From positions 1-14,891 of the forward strand of contig JBIKLY010000084.1 of the NCBI GenBank assembly GCA_044359525.1: a DNA stretch of 14,891 nucleotides, given 5' to 3'. Below the pieces are notes generated by a model. It was given only the letters and a program-made list of their open reading frames with translations. It was not told the origin of the DNA and did no database searches. Below are positions 1-8,082 of the stretch, piece by piece; position 1 is the stretch's first letter; the number at the start of each line of letters is the position of its first letter. The stretch comes from CAJBIL01 sp044359525 (GTDB lineage: Bacteria > Pseudomonadota > Gammaproteobacteria > Burkholderiales > Rhodocyclaceae). The position numbers and the translations under genes were made by a program.

Positions 1-2673
1 TTCGGCCAGTTGCCTGGAAATGGCCAACCCAAGCCCGGTCCCGCCATAAATACGCGTGGTGCTGGTATCGCCCTGGGTAAACGCCGTAAACAATCGGCTT
101 CGCTGTTCTTCGGTAAGCCCGATGCCGGTGTCGCGGACGGCGAACCACAGTAAGACGCTGTCTTCGCTGACTTCACGCACGCGAACCATGACGGTAATTT
201 CGCCACGCTCCGTAAACTTCAGGGCATTGTTGGCATAGTTGATCAGCACCTGTCCGAGCCGCAGCGAGTCACCAACAACATCAACAGGAACATCGCTGGC
301 GACATCAAGTATCAGTTCCAGCCCCTTGTCGGCGGCTTTTTCAGCAATCAGGTTGACGACACTGGCGAGCGCAGCCTCAAGTTCGAAGTCGGTATGCTCG
401 ATGGTGAGTTTGCCGGCTTCGATCTTCGAAATATCAAGAATGTCGTTGATGATGCGCAGCAGGTGCTGACCGGAAATCTGGATTTTCTTGACGTAATCGC
501 GCTGACGCAGGGTCATCTCGGTGTTGAGGACAAGATGCGTCATGCCGATAATGCCGTTCATCGGCGTACGTATCTCGTGGCTCATGTTGGCAAGAAAATC
601 GGACTTCATGCGCGAGGCTTCTTCGGCCAGTTCACGTGCCCGCTTCATCTCACGTTCCATAGTCTGGCGCAGGGTGATGTCTTGCACGATGCAGAGGTAG
701 CCGGTGGTGGTGCCATTTGCAGCGCAGGTGGGGGTGGTTAGCAGCAGGCCGGCAAACTGCGTCCCGTCTTTGCGCACGAAGGTCCATTCACGGCTTTCCC
801 TGCCCTCGACTTCGGTGCCGGCAATGATGGCGGCGAACCCGGTTTCGTTACGATCCTGCCGGTGGGCAGCAGCATCGAGTTCTTCGTCAAGATGAAAGCA
901 AATGAAGTTCTCGCACCCGACGACTTCCTCCGCACGCCAGCCAAACAGATTTTCTGCGCCACTGTTAAACAGGGTGGTAAGGCCCGCCTGATCGGTGCTG
1001 ACAATGGCAATCTCGGAAGCGGCGGCCATGACCTGGTTCATCAAGGTGTTGGCCTGCTGCAAGGATGCGCCACTTTTCAGCAGTTCTTCCTTCTGCGCTT
1101 CAAGTTCCTCGGCCTGCATCTGAATTTCCCGTGCCAGTTTCTCGGTGCGCAGATTGCGCCGCAGCACGTCGAGCAGCGGCGCCAGTGCGCCGGGCATGGC
1201 GTCCAGCAGTATCCGACGGCCAGCATCGGGTGTTTTCACGCAGGCAATCTCGACGATGCCGATGGCCTGTTGGCGCTGCACCAGCGGCAGCAGCTCGACG
1301 TGATGTGGCGGCGCGTCGACCAGCCCCGAGGTGAGCCGTAGCACACTGCCGGTCGGATCGTCGAGCACCAGCGGCACCAGGTCGCGTGCGCACTGGCCGA
1401 CCAGGCTCTGGCCGCGGGCGTAGGCGGGTCCTTCCGCGGTGCGACCGTAGCCCGCGACCGGGTGCAGCACTTCCAGGCCGTCGATGTCGGCGTAGATCAG
1501 GGCTTGCAGGGCGCCGACAGCGGGGCATAGCTGCGCCAGAACCTTGTTGCCGAACTCCTCGATCGAGTCGGCCTGCTGCGCCTTGCCCAGAATGCTGGCG
1601 AGTTGATCCTTGGCCCAGCGCTGGTTCTCCAGTTCGATACAGACTCTCTGCAATGAGAGCAGCGCGTCAGCCACCTCACCGAATTGGCCGGGGTAATCGT
1701 GGCCGAAGGATTGCGTCAGATCGCCCCTGGCCATGGCCTTAGCCACCCGCACCGAGTCGTTGAGGCCGGTTTCAGTAAGGTTGGCGAGTTGGTTGAGCAG
1801 TTCGGACAGATCCCTGATGTAACCCTCCTTGCCATCCAGGTTCAACCGGGTGCTGAAATCGCCTCTGACGGCCGCCGCCTCGACCATGATGCGGATCTCG
1901 CCGACGATCTGTGACAGGCTGTATTGCATGGTCTGCAGCGAGGCGAGCATTTCGGCCGTCTCGTCATCGCCCTGCACGGTGATGGTCGAAGATAGATCGC
2001 CCTTCGCAATCCGGCCGGCCACCGCCGTGCTTTGCACCATCGCCCGCGACAGGCCGCGCGTCAGCAGGTAGCCAAAGCCGAATACCGCAGCGATCAGCGC
2101 ACCACCGACCAGCGACAATACCCATACTGCATTATTCTTGATCGAGAGGCCGGCGACGGCGGTTTGCCGGCCCAGTTCCTTGTTGTATTCAATGTGGGCG
2201 TCGAGCGCCTCGTTCAGCTTTTCGGCGATGGGCATGGAATGATTGGTCAGATCCAGCGCTTCCTTGTCCCGGTGGCTGTTGGAGGCCGCCAGAATGGTAT
2301 CGATGTGGGCCGAGTATTCGTTCAGCACGGCGTTTATGTTCGCCAGCATGGCCCGGTCCTCTGTATCTGCCAGCAGAGGGATGTAGTCCTTGAGATTTTT
2401 TTGCAGTTCTGCCCTTGCTTCGCTGATCGAGTTCTCGACCTCCCGCCGTTTGGCCGGATCCGCGTTCAGCAAATGACGATACAGGCGCACGCGCAGCCTC
2501 CCGAAATTGCGGCTCGCGTCGTCCAGCAACATGATCGAAGGAACAATGTTGGCGTTGCCAAAGTTGACCGAGTCGTACACCCGCCCCATTTCGAAGATGA
2601 ATAACCCTGCCAGGCAGACCAGGCAGAGGAATGAACCAAAGAGCAATGAATTGAAGCGTTGGGTGATGGTCAT
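1..2673 (-). CDS. Membrane histidine kinase, 4HB-HAMP-GAF-PAS-HisKA-HATPase, probably hybrid (3' end outside window)
   Basis: The reading frame is open from an ATG at 2673 to the window edge (891 codons), so the C-terminus is missing. Order: TM1 at about residues 9-28; an extracytoplasmic four-helix-bundle (Tar/4HB_MCP-like) to about 180; TM2 about 181-204; HAMP, then a second HAMP-like stretch to about 340; a GAF-like domain about 355-500; a coiled coil; a PAS about 542-660; HisKA with MSHEIRTPMNG (His699); HATPase with N-box INYANNALKF (Asn816) and DTGIGL, ending in STTRIYGGTGLGLAIS. That last motif is typical of BarA/ArcB-style hybrid kinases, so receiver or Hpt domains probably follow (inferred). 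The start is set by AAGGGAA 8 bp upstream, and the ATG overlaps the previous gene's stop as ATGA, implying translational coupling. The GAF and PAS ligands are not readable. It is the last visible gene of the minus-strand operon. Confidence 0.92.
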   Translation of the reverse strand, partial: MTITQRFNSLLFGSFLCLVCLAGLFIFEMGRVYDSVNFGNANIVPSIMLLDDASRNFGRLRVRLYRHLLNADPAKRREVENSISEARAELQKNLKDYIPLLADTEDRAMLANINAVLNEYSAHIDTILAASNSHRDKEALDLTNHSMPIAEKLNEALDAHIEYNKELGRQTAVAGLSIKNNAVWVLSLVGGALIAAVFGFGYLLTRGLSRAMVQSTAVAGRIAKGDLSSTITVQGDDETAEMLASLQTMQYSLSQIVGEIRIMVEAAAVRGDFSTRLNLDGKEGYIRDLSELLNQLANLTETGLNDSVRVAKAMARGDLTQSFGHDYPGQFGEVADALLSLQRVCIELENQRWAKDQLASILGKAQQADSIEEFGNKVLAQLCPAVGALQALIYADIDGLEVLHPVAGYGRTAEGPAYARGQSLVGQCARDLVPLVLDDPTGSVLRLTSGLVDAPPHHVELLPLVQRQQAIGIVEIACVKTPDAGRRILLDAMPGALAPLLDVLRRNLRTEKLAREIQMQAEELEAQKEELLKSGASLQQANTLMNQVMAAASEIAIVSTDQAGLTTLFNSGAENLFGWRAEEVVGCENFICFHLDEELDAAAHRQDRNETGFAAIIAGTEVEGRESREWTFVRKDGTQFAGLLLTTPTCAANGTTTGYLCIVQDITLRQTMEREMKRARELAEEASRMKSDFLANMSHEIRTPMNGIIGMTHLVLNTEMTLRQRDYVKKIQISGQHLLRIINDILDISKIEAGKLTIEHTDFELEAALASVVNLIAEKAADKGLELILDVASDVPVDVVGDSLRLGQVLINYANNALKFTERGEITVMVRVREVSEDSVLLWFAVRDTGIGLTEEQRSRLFTAFTQGDTSTTRIYGGTGLGLAISRQLAE

Positions 2674-4925
2674 GAAGGCTTCCCTTGATGGGCGGCTGCG
2701 AGAGGGATTGAATCAGTTATGGTTTCGGCGGACGGCAGCCAGATCGTCACCGTGCTACCGGTGCCGGCCTTGCTGGTGACTTCCAGTTCGCCGCCATGCA
2801 GTTCGACAATTTCCTTGACGATGCTCATGCCAAGGCCGGTCCCGGGTATTTTTCCGGAGGTGTCGGCACGGTAGAAACGTTCGCAAACGCGAGCAAGTTG
2901 TTCTGGTGTCATGCCGATGCCGTGGTCGGTGATGCGGATGCCGACCCGCGTGCCGTCGCTATTGGCCCCCGACCCTGTTGCCATTGTCGTCCGGAGCAAT
3001 TCGATGTTGACCGTGCCGTCGTGCGGCGAATATTTGTAGGCATTGGAGATGACGTTGCTGATGGCCTGAATCAGCTTGCTGCGGTCGACGCCTACCCAAA
3101 GCGGCGCATTGGCGGGCGGCAGAGCTAGAGATGAGCGGCCGTTCGGCACCTTGAATCCGGTGACGACTTCCTGCAGCAGTTCGTGAATGTCGATGCGGAC
3201 GATTCTAAAGTCCTTGCCGCGCCTTGCCTCGATGCGAGCAAGGTCAAGCAGTTCGTTGATGATCGATATCATCAGTTCGGATTGCCCGAATACCGTGCTC
3301 AGCAAATCGTGCCGTTCGGTTTCGTCAAACTTCTGGGTAAGCAGGAGTTCGGTGAAACCGTAGATGCTCGCCATGGGCGTGCGCAGTTCGTGCGCCGCAT
3401 GGGAGAGAAATTCGCTCTTCATGCGGTCTACTTCGGTTTCACGGGTGATGTCCCGGAAGTAGAGGATATTCGAGACGCGTTCAGCCGTTGAGATGCGCAG
3501 ATTGACTTGCAGCACACGCTTGTCAGGACCGGTCAATTCAATTGTCCGGTGTTGTCGATGATATGCATCTGCCGAGCCTCTGTTATTGACGTCAGCGTTT
3601 TGATTCGTGGTGGCGCTGCCCTGTGGGGTGCCGGCACGGATAGCCTCCTTTAGTGCGCGCAACTTGGCAACCCCGGGGAAACTGGCTTCCGGGGCGCATC
3701 GGCTTGCCAGTTGTTCGGAGAAATCGGCCTCATTGAGTCCGGTAATGACTTCTTCATTGAGTCCGGTCATGGCGGCAAACGCGGGGCTGACATATTTGAT
3801 GCAGTGAGAAGCATCGAAGGTGATGAATCCATCGGGACTCAGGGCAAAAATCGCTTTGAGTTGTTCGCTGTGCTCCTGAATATCGGCGGTGAGTTTAGTG
3901 GCGATGCGGTCAGCTTCGGCGCGCGTGTTGATCAACGAGAGCATCAAGAAAAACAGCAGTCCGGTGATCACAATGCTGCCAGTCAGAACTAACCAGGCGG
4001 GCGTGTAGCTGATGCCCCATCGTTCTTCGGCCTGGTCGAATGTCAGCAGCCACTGACGACCGTTGAAGTCGATCATTCGTGTCTGGTAGAACAGCGAATG
4101 CAGCGCGGGGGCCGTGGCAGGAATGCTTCTGAACAGCAGTGCGTCAGGGGGCTTCCGGGCGTCGTCATAAATTTGCAAGTCAACATTTTTGCCTTGCTGG
4201 CCTGACCCGTTGGATAAAATGCCGCCCAAGAGGTCATTCATGCGGTAGGGGCTGTAAACCCAGCCGATCAGTGCCGCCCGTTTCTGCTCGACCGTGTCTG
4301 GTGTCGTTCTGTTTCGATAAACCGGAACATACATGAGGGTTCCCGCCTGGACATCTCTGGCGGTCTCCTGCACCAGCTCCACTTTGCCCGATAAAGTTGC
4401 CTCTCCGGTGTCACGCGCCTGCTCCATGGCGGCGCGTCTGACCGGTTCGGAGAACATGTCGAAGCCGAAGGCGCGCAAATTCCGGTCGCTGAAGGGTTCG
4501 AGGTAGATGATGGACGTATAGATGGCGCGCTCGCCGGGCGGACGGACGGTGTAATCGGGAAATCCTTCGCGTCGAATTTCGGCGATGTGGGTGGAAAGCC
4601 GGTCCGCTGCAATGACTTTTGTAAACCCGATTCCCTGTACGCCGGGAACAAGCTTGCTTGCCTGCAGTGCCTTGACGTAGTCATGCCACTCCTGACGCTC
4701 AACCGAGGCTGCTGCGCCAAAGAGACCCGCGCCGCCGCGAAGAATAAGCGCATAAGCAGCAAGGCGCTCCTGGATCTTGAGGGTGACTTGATCGCAGGAA
4801 AATGCGAATCTATCTATCGCATCTTGCTCTATATCTGATTTGATCTGAAGGCCGGCAAAAACACTCCCCAACAGTCCAATGCAGAGAATCGCCCAAGCGG
4901 GCCATGTTTTTGTGAGTTGCATCAT
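2670..4925 (-). CDS. CHASE-domain sensor histidine kinase (CHASE-PAS-HisKA-HATPase)
   Basis: This is a 751-residue membrane kinase. TM1 is at about residues 8-30. An extracytoplasmic CHASE domain follows, with family-typical segments GVQGIGFTKV and the RREGFPDYTVRPPGER region. TM2 is at about 312-336. A short linker leads to a PAS domain (LSPDGFITFDA), then HisKA with AAHELRTPMASIYGF (His512), N-box SNAYKYS, DHGIGM and GTGLGMSIV. All catalytic motifs look intact. CHASE domains bind small extracellular ligands such as cytokinin-like molecules or peptides; the ligand here is unknown. The start is uncertain: ATG at 4925 or 4922 is preferred over an in-frame TTG at 4937, but none has a good Shine-Dalgarno. 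The stop overlaps the next kinase's ATG. Its PAS-kinase core is nearly duplicated in the kinase at 5387-8050. There is no receiver domain, so it must phosphorylate a separate receiver, plausibly the adjacent one at 4977-5390. Confidence 0.93.
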   Translation of the reverse strand: MMQLTKTWPAWAILCIGLLGSVFAGLQIKSDIEQDAIDRFAFSCDQVTLKIQERLAAYALILRGGAGLFGAAASVERQEWHDYVKALQASKLVPGVQGIGFTKVIAADRLSTHIAEIRREGFPDYTVRPPGERAIYTSIIYLEPFSDRNLRAFGFDMFSEPVRRAAMEQARDTGEATLSGKVELVQETARDVQAGTLMYVPVYRNRTTPDTVEQKRAALIGWVYSPYRMNDLLGGILSNGSGQQGKNVDLQIYDDARKPPDALLFRSIPATAPALHSLFYQTRMIDFNGRQWLLTFDQAEERWGISYTPAWLVLTGSIVITGLLFFLMLSLINTRAEADRIATKLTADIQEHSEQLKAIFALSPDGFITFDASHCIKYVSPAFAAMTGLNEEVITGLNEADFSEQLASRCAPEASFPGVAKLRALKEAIRAGTPQGSATTNQNADVNNRGSADAYHRQHRTIELTGPDKRVLQVNLRISTAERVSNILYFRDITRETEVDRMKSEFLSHAAHELRTPMASIYGFTELLLTQKFDETERHDLLSTVFGQSELMISIINELLDLARIEARRGKDFRIVRIDIHELLQEVVTGFKVPNGRSSLALPPANAPLWVGVDRSKLIQAISNVISNAYKYSPHDGTVNIELLRTTMATGSGANSDGTRVGIRITDHGIGMTPEQLARVCERFYRADTSGKIPGTGLGMSIVKEIVELHGGELEVTSKAGTGSTVTIWLPSAETITDSIPLAAAHQGKPS
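2739..3872 (-). repeat. Duplicated PAS-HisKA-HATPase module, copy A
   Basis: This segment of the CHASE kinase gene matches 5465-6543 at DNA and protein level, including an identical 26-bp run (2803-2828 against 5529-5554). It spans the last PAS domain and the whole kinase core. The copies differ in the linker after the PAS and at scattered bases, so this is an old, diverged duplication. Edges are approximate, judged by eye. Confidence 0.75.
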
Positions 4926-4947
4926 AAAGATGTTCAAAAGAGAGATT

Positions 4948-4966
4948 CGCGCGGCAGATCGGCGCG
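4948..4966 (-). other. GC-rich inverted repeat ahead of the CHASE kinase
   Basis: CGCGC and GCGCG arms (5 bp) enclose a 9-nt loop in the roughly 51-bp gap between the receiver and the CHASE kinase. On the minus strand it is followed by the pyrimidine-rich TCTCTCTTTT and then the kinase start, which lacks a clear Shine-Dalgarno. It could lower expression of the downstream kinases as a weak attenuator or by mRNA structure. The stem is short, so this is only a suggestion. Confidence 0.25.
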
Positions 4967-4976
4967 CGCAACAGCG

Positions 4977-5390
4977 TCAGTCATGCTGTTCGGCAGGGAC
5001 GAGCAGCATTTCGTAACGGTGGGGTTCAAGCCGCTCCACCAGTTCGAGCAGAGTTCGTGGCGAAAATGGCTTGATCAGATAAGCATCGATGCCAAACCGC
5101 TCGGCCTGACTGATATCCTCCGCAGCGTCATGGCCGCTGATGATCACGATTTTGATGCTCCACAGTGTCGGTTCATCGTCTATGGCCTGGCAAAGCGTGA
5201 AGCCGTCCAGACCGGGCAGACCGATGTCAAGCAGGAGGAGATCGGGCAAGATCTCGAGCGCGAGACGTAGACCTTCCTCGGCAGTGCCCGCTTCATGGAT
5301 CACCCGCCGGCTGCTTGCGAGCGATATGCGCAGAAGTTTGCGCAGGTCGCTGTCGTCGTCGACGATGAGAATCGTGCTGGTTGGCGTCAT
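4977..5390 (-). CDS. Single-domain response regulator (CheY-like receiver)
   Basis: The 137-aa protein is a lone receiver domain. The acidic pocket is Asp12/Asp13 (ILIVDDDSD), the phospho-acceptor is Asp55 (LLLLDIGLPG), the switch Ser is Ser85 (VIISG) and the conserved Lys is Lys107 (YLIKPFSP). There is no effector domain; a tail of about 20 residues follows the final helix. The start has a strong AAAGGAG 8 bp upstream, and its ATG overlaps the preceding kinase's stop as ATGA. It sits between two kinases with near-identical cores (5387-8050 and 2670-4925), so it is plausibly their shared phosphoryl acceptor, passing phosphate to another component or acting by protein contact. That role is inferred from position only. 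Confidence 0.93.
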   Translation of the reverse strand: MTPTSTILIVDDDSDLRKLLRISLASSRRVIHEAGTAEEGLRLALEILPDLLLLDIGLPGLDGFTLCQAIDDEPTLWSIKIVIISGHDAAEDISQAERFGIDAYLIKPFSPRTLLELVERLEPHRYEMLLVPAEQHD

Positions 5391-8050
5391 ATTTGTTGCT
5401 CCTTTTGCAATATCGGTAAAACATCTGGCACCTGGGTGAGGACTGCTGCTGCAATGTCCGGTAACCAGATCGTCACCGTGCTACCGGTACCGACCTCGCT
5501 GGTGATTTCCAATTCGCCGCCATGCAGCTCGACAATTTCCTTGACGATGCTCATACCCAGGCCAGTCCCGGGTATCTTGCCGGAGGTGTCGGCACGGTAG
5601 AAGCGCTCACAGACGCGTGCACGCTGTTCCTCTGTCATGCCGATGCCGTGGTCGGTGATACGAATGCCGATACGCGCCGGTACATCACCGTCGCCCGGCG
5701 ACTCGATAAGCCCGATGCCCACTTCGCCGCCATCCGGCGAGTACTTGTAGGCATTGGACAGCACGTTACTAATGGCCTGAGTCAGTTTGTTTAGGTCGGC
5801 GCGCACCCAGAGCGGGCCGGCGGCGTGCTGCAACACAGCAGAGACCCGCCCATCCGATGCTTTGAAGCCAGAGACAATTTCTCGCAGCAAGTCGACGACA
5901 TTGATGCGCGCAATGCTGAAATCCTTGCCACGGCGGGCCTCGATACGGGAGAGGTCAAGGAGTTCGTTGATGATGGATATCATCAGTTCGGATTGCCTGA
6001 AGATGGTGCTATGAAAATCGGCCCGGTCAGTAGCGTCGAACTCCTGCGTCATCAGGAGTTCTGTGAAGCCGTAGATGCTCGCCATCGGGGTGCGCAGTTC
6101 ATGAGCCGCGGTGGACAGGAATTCACTTTTCAGCCGATCGACTTCAGTCTCATGAGTAATGTCGCGCAAGTAGAGAATCTGCGAGACGGTTTCGGCCTGA
6201 GACAGGCGCAGGCCGACTTGCAGCACGCGTTTGCCTGCGTCCGCCAATTCGATTGTCTGGCGGCGTTCTTGCGCTTGCACATTCGTGCCGTTCCCGGGGA
6301 TGTCGCTGCACAAGGCTTTACTCATCGAGCTCAGGCTTTCGATGCCGGAAAAGCGCGCTTGCGGGATGCAGATATTTGCCAGTCGTTCAGAAAAGCTGGA
6401 TTCGTCGAGACCGATCATCGCCTCTTCCCCCAAACCAGTCAGGCGCGTGAACGCCGGGCTGACATATTTAACGCGGTGAGCCGCATCGAAGGAAAGGAAG
6501 CCGTCCGGGCTCAGGTCGAAGATGGCGTTGAGTTGTTCGGTGCGATCGCGAATAACGGCCTCGGCAGCACGCCGCTCGGTGATGTCAGTGTGCGAGCCGG
6601 CCATGCGCACCGGCTTGCCGTTAACGTCGAATTGCGCCCGGCCGCGATCGAGAACCCACTTGTAGTTGCCATCTTTGCAGCGCAGGCGGTGTTCCCACTC
6701 ATAAAAATCGGTCTCGCCACGCAAGTGTCTCTGGACTTCGGCCAGGGTTTGCTCAAGGTCGTCCGGATGAACGCGTGCGCTCCACTCCTCGACCGTGTTG
6801 CCGATTTCCTCATCGCTGTAGCCGAGCATGCTCTTCCAGCGTTCCGAAAAATATACGGTGCCACTCTGCAGGTTCCAGTCCCAGATACCGTCATTGGCTC
6901 CGCTGACCGCCAGTTGCCAGCGTTGTTCGCTGGCGGCCAGCGCCTCAGTTGTGGTTTTCAGCTCGGTGATGTCGATGCGATTGCCAACGATATAGCCGCT
7001 GGGTGTGCGGTGCTCGACGATCAGTAACCAGCGACCGTCGGCGAGCCTTTGTTCGATCACTTCGCCATTCGCCTTCTGGTGTGTCGCCACACGCTGCCGG
7101 ACCCAGGTGTCGACCTGCCCGATCGCTTCGCTGTATTGCCCGCGCTCGGCACCGGTGCGAACGATTTCTTCGAAGGTGTTACCCGGAACGATGAGGTCGC
7201 GGCTCGTCTCGTAAAAGCCCCGGTAGGCCTCGTTGCAATGCACCAGGCGGTCCTCCTGGTCGTAAATGGTGAAACCCTGAGCAATGCTGCTGACCGCCTC
7301 GCGCAGCAGATTGCCGGATTTTTCTGCTTCCTGCTGCGCCTCAAGGCGCTTCAGATTTTCTGCGTGAACCCGATCGTTGCTTTCCGCCAACTGCTCCGCC
7401 AGTCGATTGAAAGCCCGCGCTGTCTCGGCCAGTTCGTCGCTTCCCTGTACCGGCACACGATGCCCGAAATCGCCGGCGACGAAGCGTTCGCTGGCCTTGC
7501 GCAGCGCCACCAGCTGGCGCGCGAGGTAGCTCCCAAGCAACCATGAGAAAACGGCAACAAGCAGCATTTCCAGCCCGGCGATGCCCGCCGCCCAGCGCCG
7601 TGCCGAGGCGAGCAAAACGTTCAAGGGGTCGGTGGAAATACCCAGTCGTACTTCACCATACAGCACGCCTCCTACGAGGACTGGCGCAGACCAGTCAAAG
7701 ATGTCGTCGGCAACCTGGTTGATGCGGGTGTCCGGGTGGAAGGATCGCGACAAAATCTTCGCATCGCCCCGTTCCGAAAGCACCACGCCGCCGGCATCAA
7801 GGATCCGTACATAGTCGATCTGGCCGGAAGCCATGGCTTCATTGACCAGGCTGTCCAGTGTGGCCAAATCCTGCGAGATTACGGCGTCCTTGGCCGCGAC
7901 GGCGAGCAGCTTGCCGCCCAGTTGTACCCGGCGCGTCAATTCGGTTTCGTTGGAATCGCGCAACACCGACAGGGCACTGCCGACCAGAACAGCCAGTAGC
8001 GCCATTTCGATCAGGGCGACGCCAAGGATGGTTTTTGTGCGAAAGCGCAT
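5387..8050 (-). CDS. Membrane sensor histidine kinase (sensor-HAMP-PAS-PAS-PAS-HisKA-HATPase)
   Basis: This is an 887-aa protein. TM1 is at about residues 8-30. A roughly 125-residue extracytoplasmic domain follows that looks Cache-like (DYVRILDAGGVVLSERGD), then TM2 at about 157-178 and HAMP at about 175-230. There are three PAS domains: about 250-365 (SIAQGFTIYDQ), about 378-490 (a PAS_3/PAC type with DGIWDWNLQSG and SHTDITERR), and about 505-625 (LSPDGFLSFDA). HisKA carries AAHELRTPMASIYGF (His650); HATPase has SNAYKYSPDGG, DHGIGMT and GTGLGMSIV. All catalytic residues appear present. The gene starts 32 bp after the binding-protein gene, without a clear Shine-Dalgarno. That adjacency suggests the loaded binding protein may be sensed by its periplasmic domain. 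The stop overlaps the receiver at 4977-5390. The core duplicates that of the CHASE kinase. Confidence 0.94.
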   Translation of the reverse strand: MRFRTKTILGVALIEMALLAVLVGSALSVLRDSNETELTRRVQLGGKLLAVAAKDAVISQDLATLDSLVNEAMASGQIDYVRILDAGGVVLSERGDAKILSRSFHPDTRINQVADDIFDWSAPVLVGGVLYGEVRLGISTDPLNVLLASARRWAAGIAGLEMLLVAVFSWLLGSYLARQLVALRKASERFVAGDFGHRVPVQGSDELAETARAFNRLAEQLAESNDRVHAENLKRLEAQQEAEKSGNLLREAVSSIAQGFTIYDQEDRLVHCNEAYRGFYETSRDLIVPGNTFEEIVRTGAERGQYSEAIGQVDTWVRQRVATHQKANGEVIEQRLADGRWLLIVEHRTPSGYIVGNRIDITELKTTTEALAASEQRWQLAVSGANDGIWDWNLQSGTVYFSERWKSMLGYSDEEIGNTVEEWSARVHPDDLEQTLAEVQRHLRGETDFYEWEHRLRCKDGNYKWVLDRGRAQFDVNGKPVRMAGSHTDITERRAAEAVIRDRTEQLNAIFDLSPDGFLSFDAAHRVKYVSPAFTRLTGLGEEAMIGLDESSFSERLANICIPQARFSGIESLSSMSKALCSDIPGNGTNVQAQERRQTIELADAGKRVLQVGLRLSQAETVSQILYLRDITHETEVDRLKSEFLSTAAHELRTPMASIYGFTELLMTQEFDATDRADFHSTIFRQSELMISIINELLDLSRIEARRGKDFSIARINVVDLLREIVSGFKASDGRVSAVLQHAAGPLWVRADLNKLTQAISNVLSNAYKYSPDGGEVGIGLIESPGDGDVPARIGIRITDHGIGMTEEQRARVCERFYRADTSGKIPGTGLGMSIVKEIVELHGGELEITSEVGTGSTVTIWLPDIAAAVLTQVPDVLPILQKEQQI
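5465..6543 (-). repeat. Duplicated PAS-HisKA-HATPase module, copy B
   Basis: This is the counterpart of 2739-3872, inside the triple-PAS kinase gene. It is slightly shorter, mainly because of a shorter linker between the PAS domain and HisKA. The extracytoplasmic sensors and upstream PAS domains of the two kinases are unrelated, so one output module has been joined to two different inputs. Confidence 0.75.
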
Positions 8051-8082
8051 GATTTATTGGGTCGCTGATGCGGCGAGCGTTT

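Noticed and set aside
862..1341. Plus-strand open frame of 159 codons in the left part
   Set aside because: It lies antisense to the GAF/PAS part of the partial kinase, whose minus-strand frame is open with clear motifs.
5825..7027. Long plus-strand open frame (400 codons) opposite the triple-PAS kinase
   Set aside because: It is antisense to a kinase with intact domain motifs and has no ribosome site or recognisable domain. It is a GC-bias shadow.
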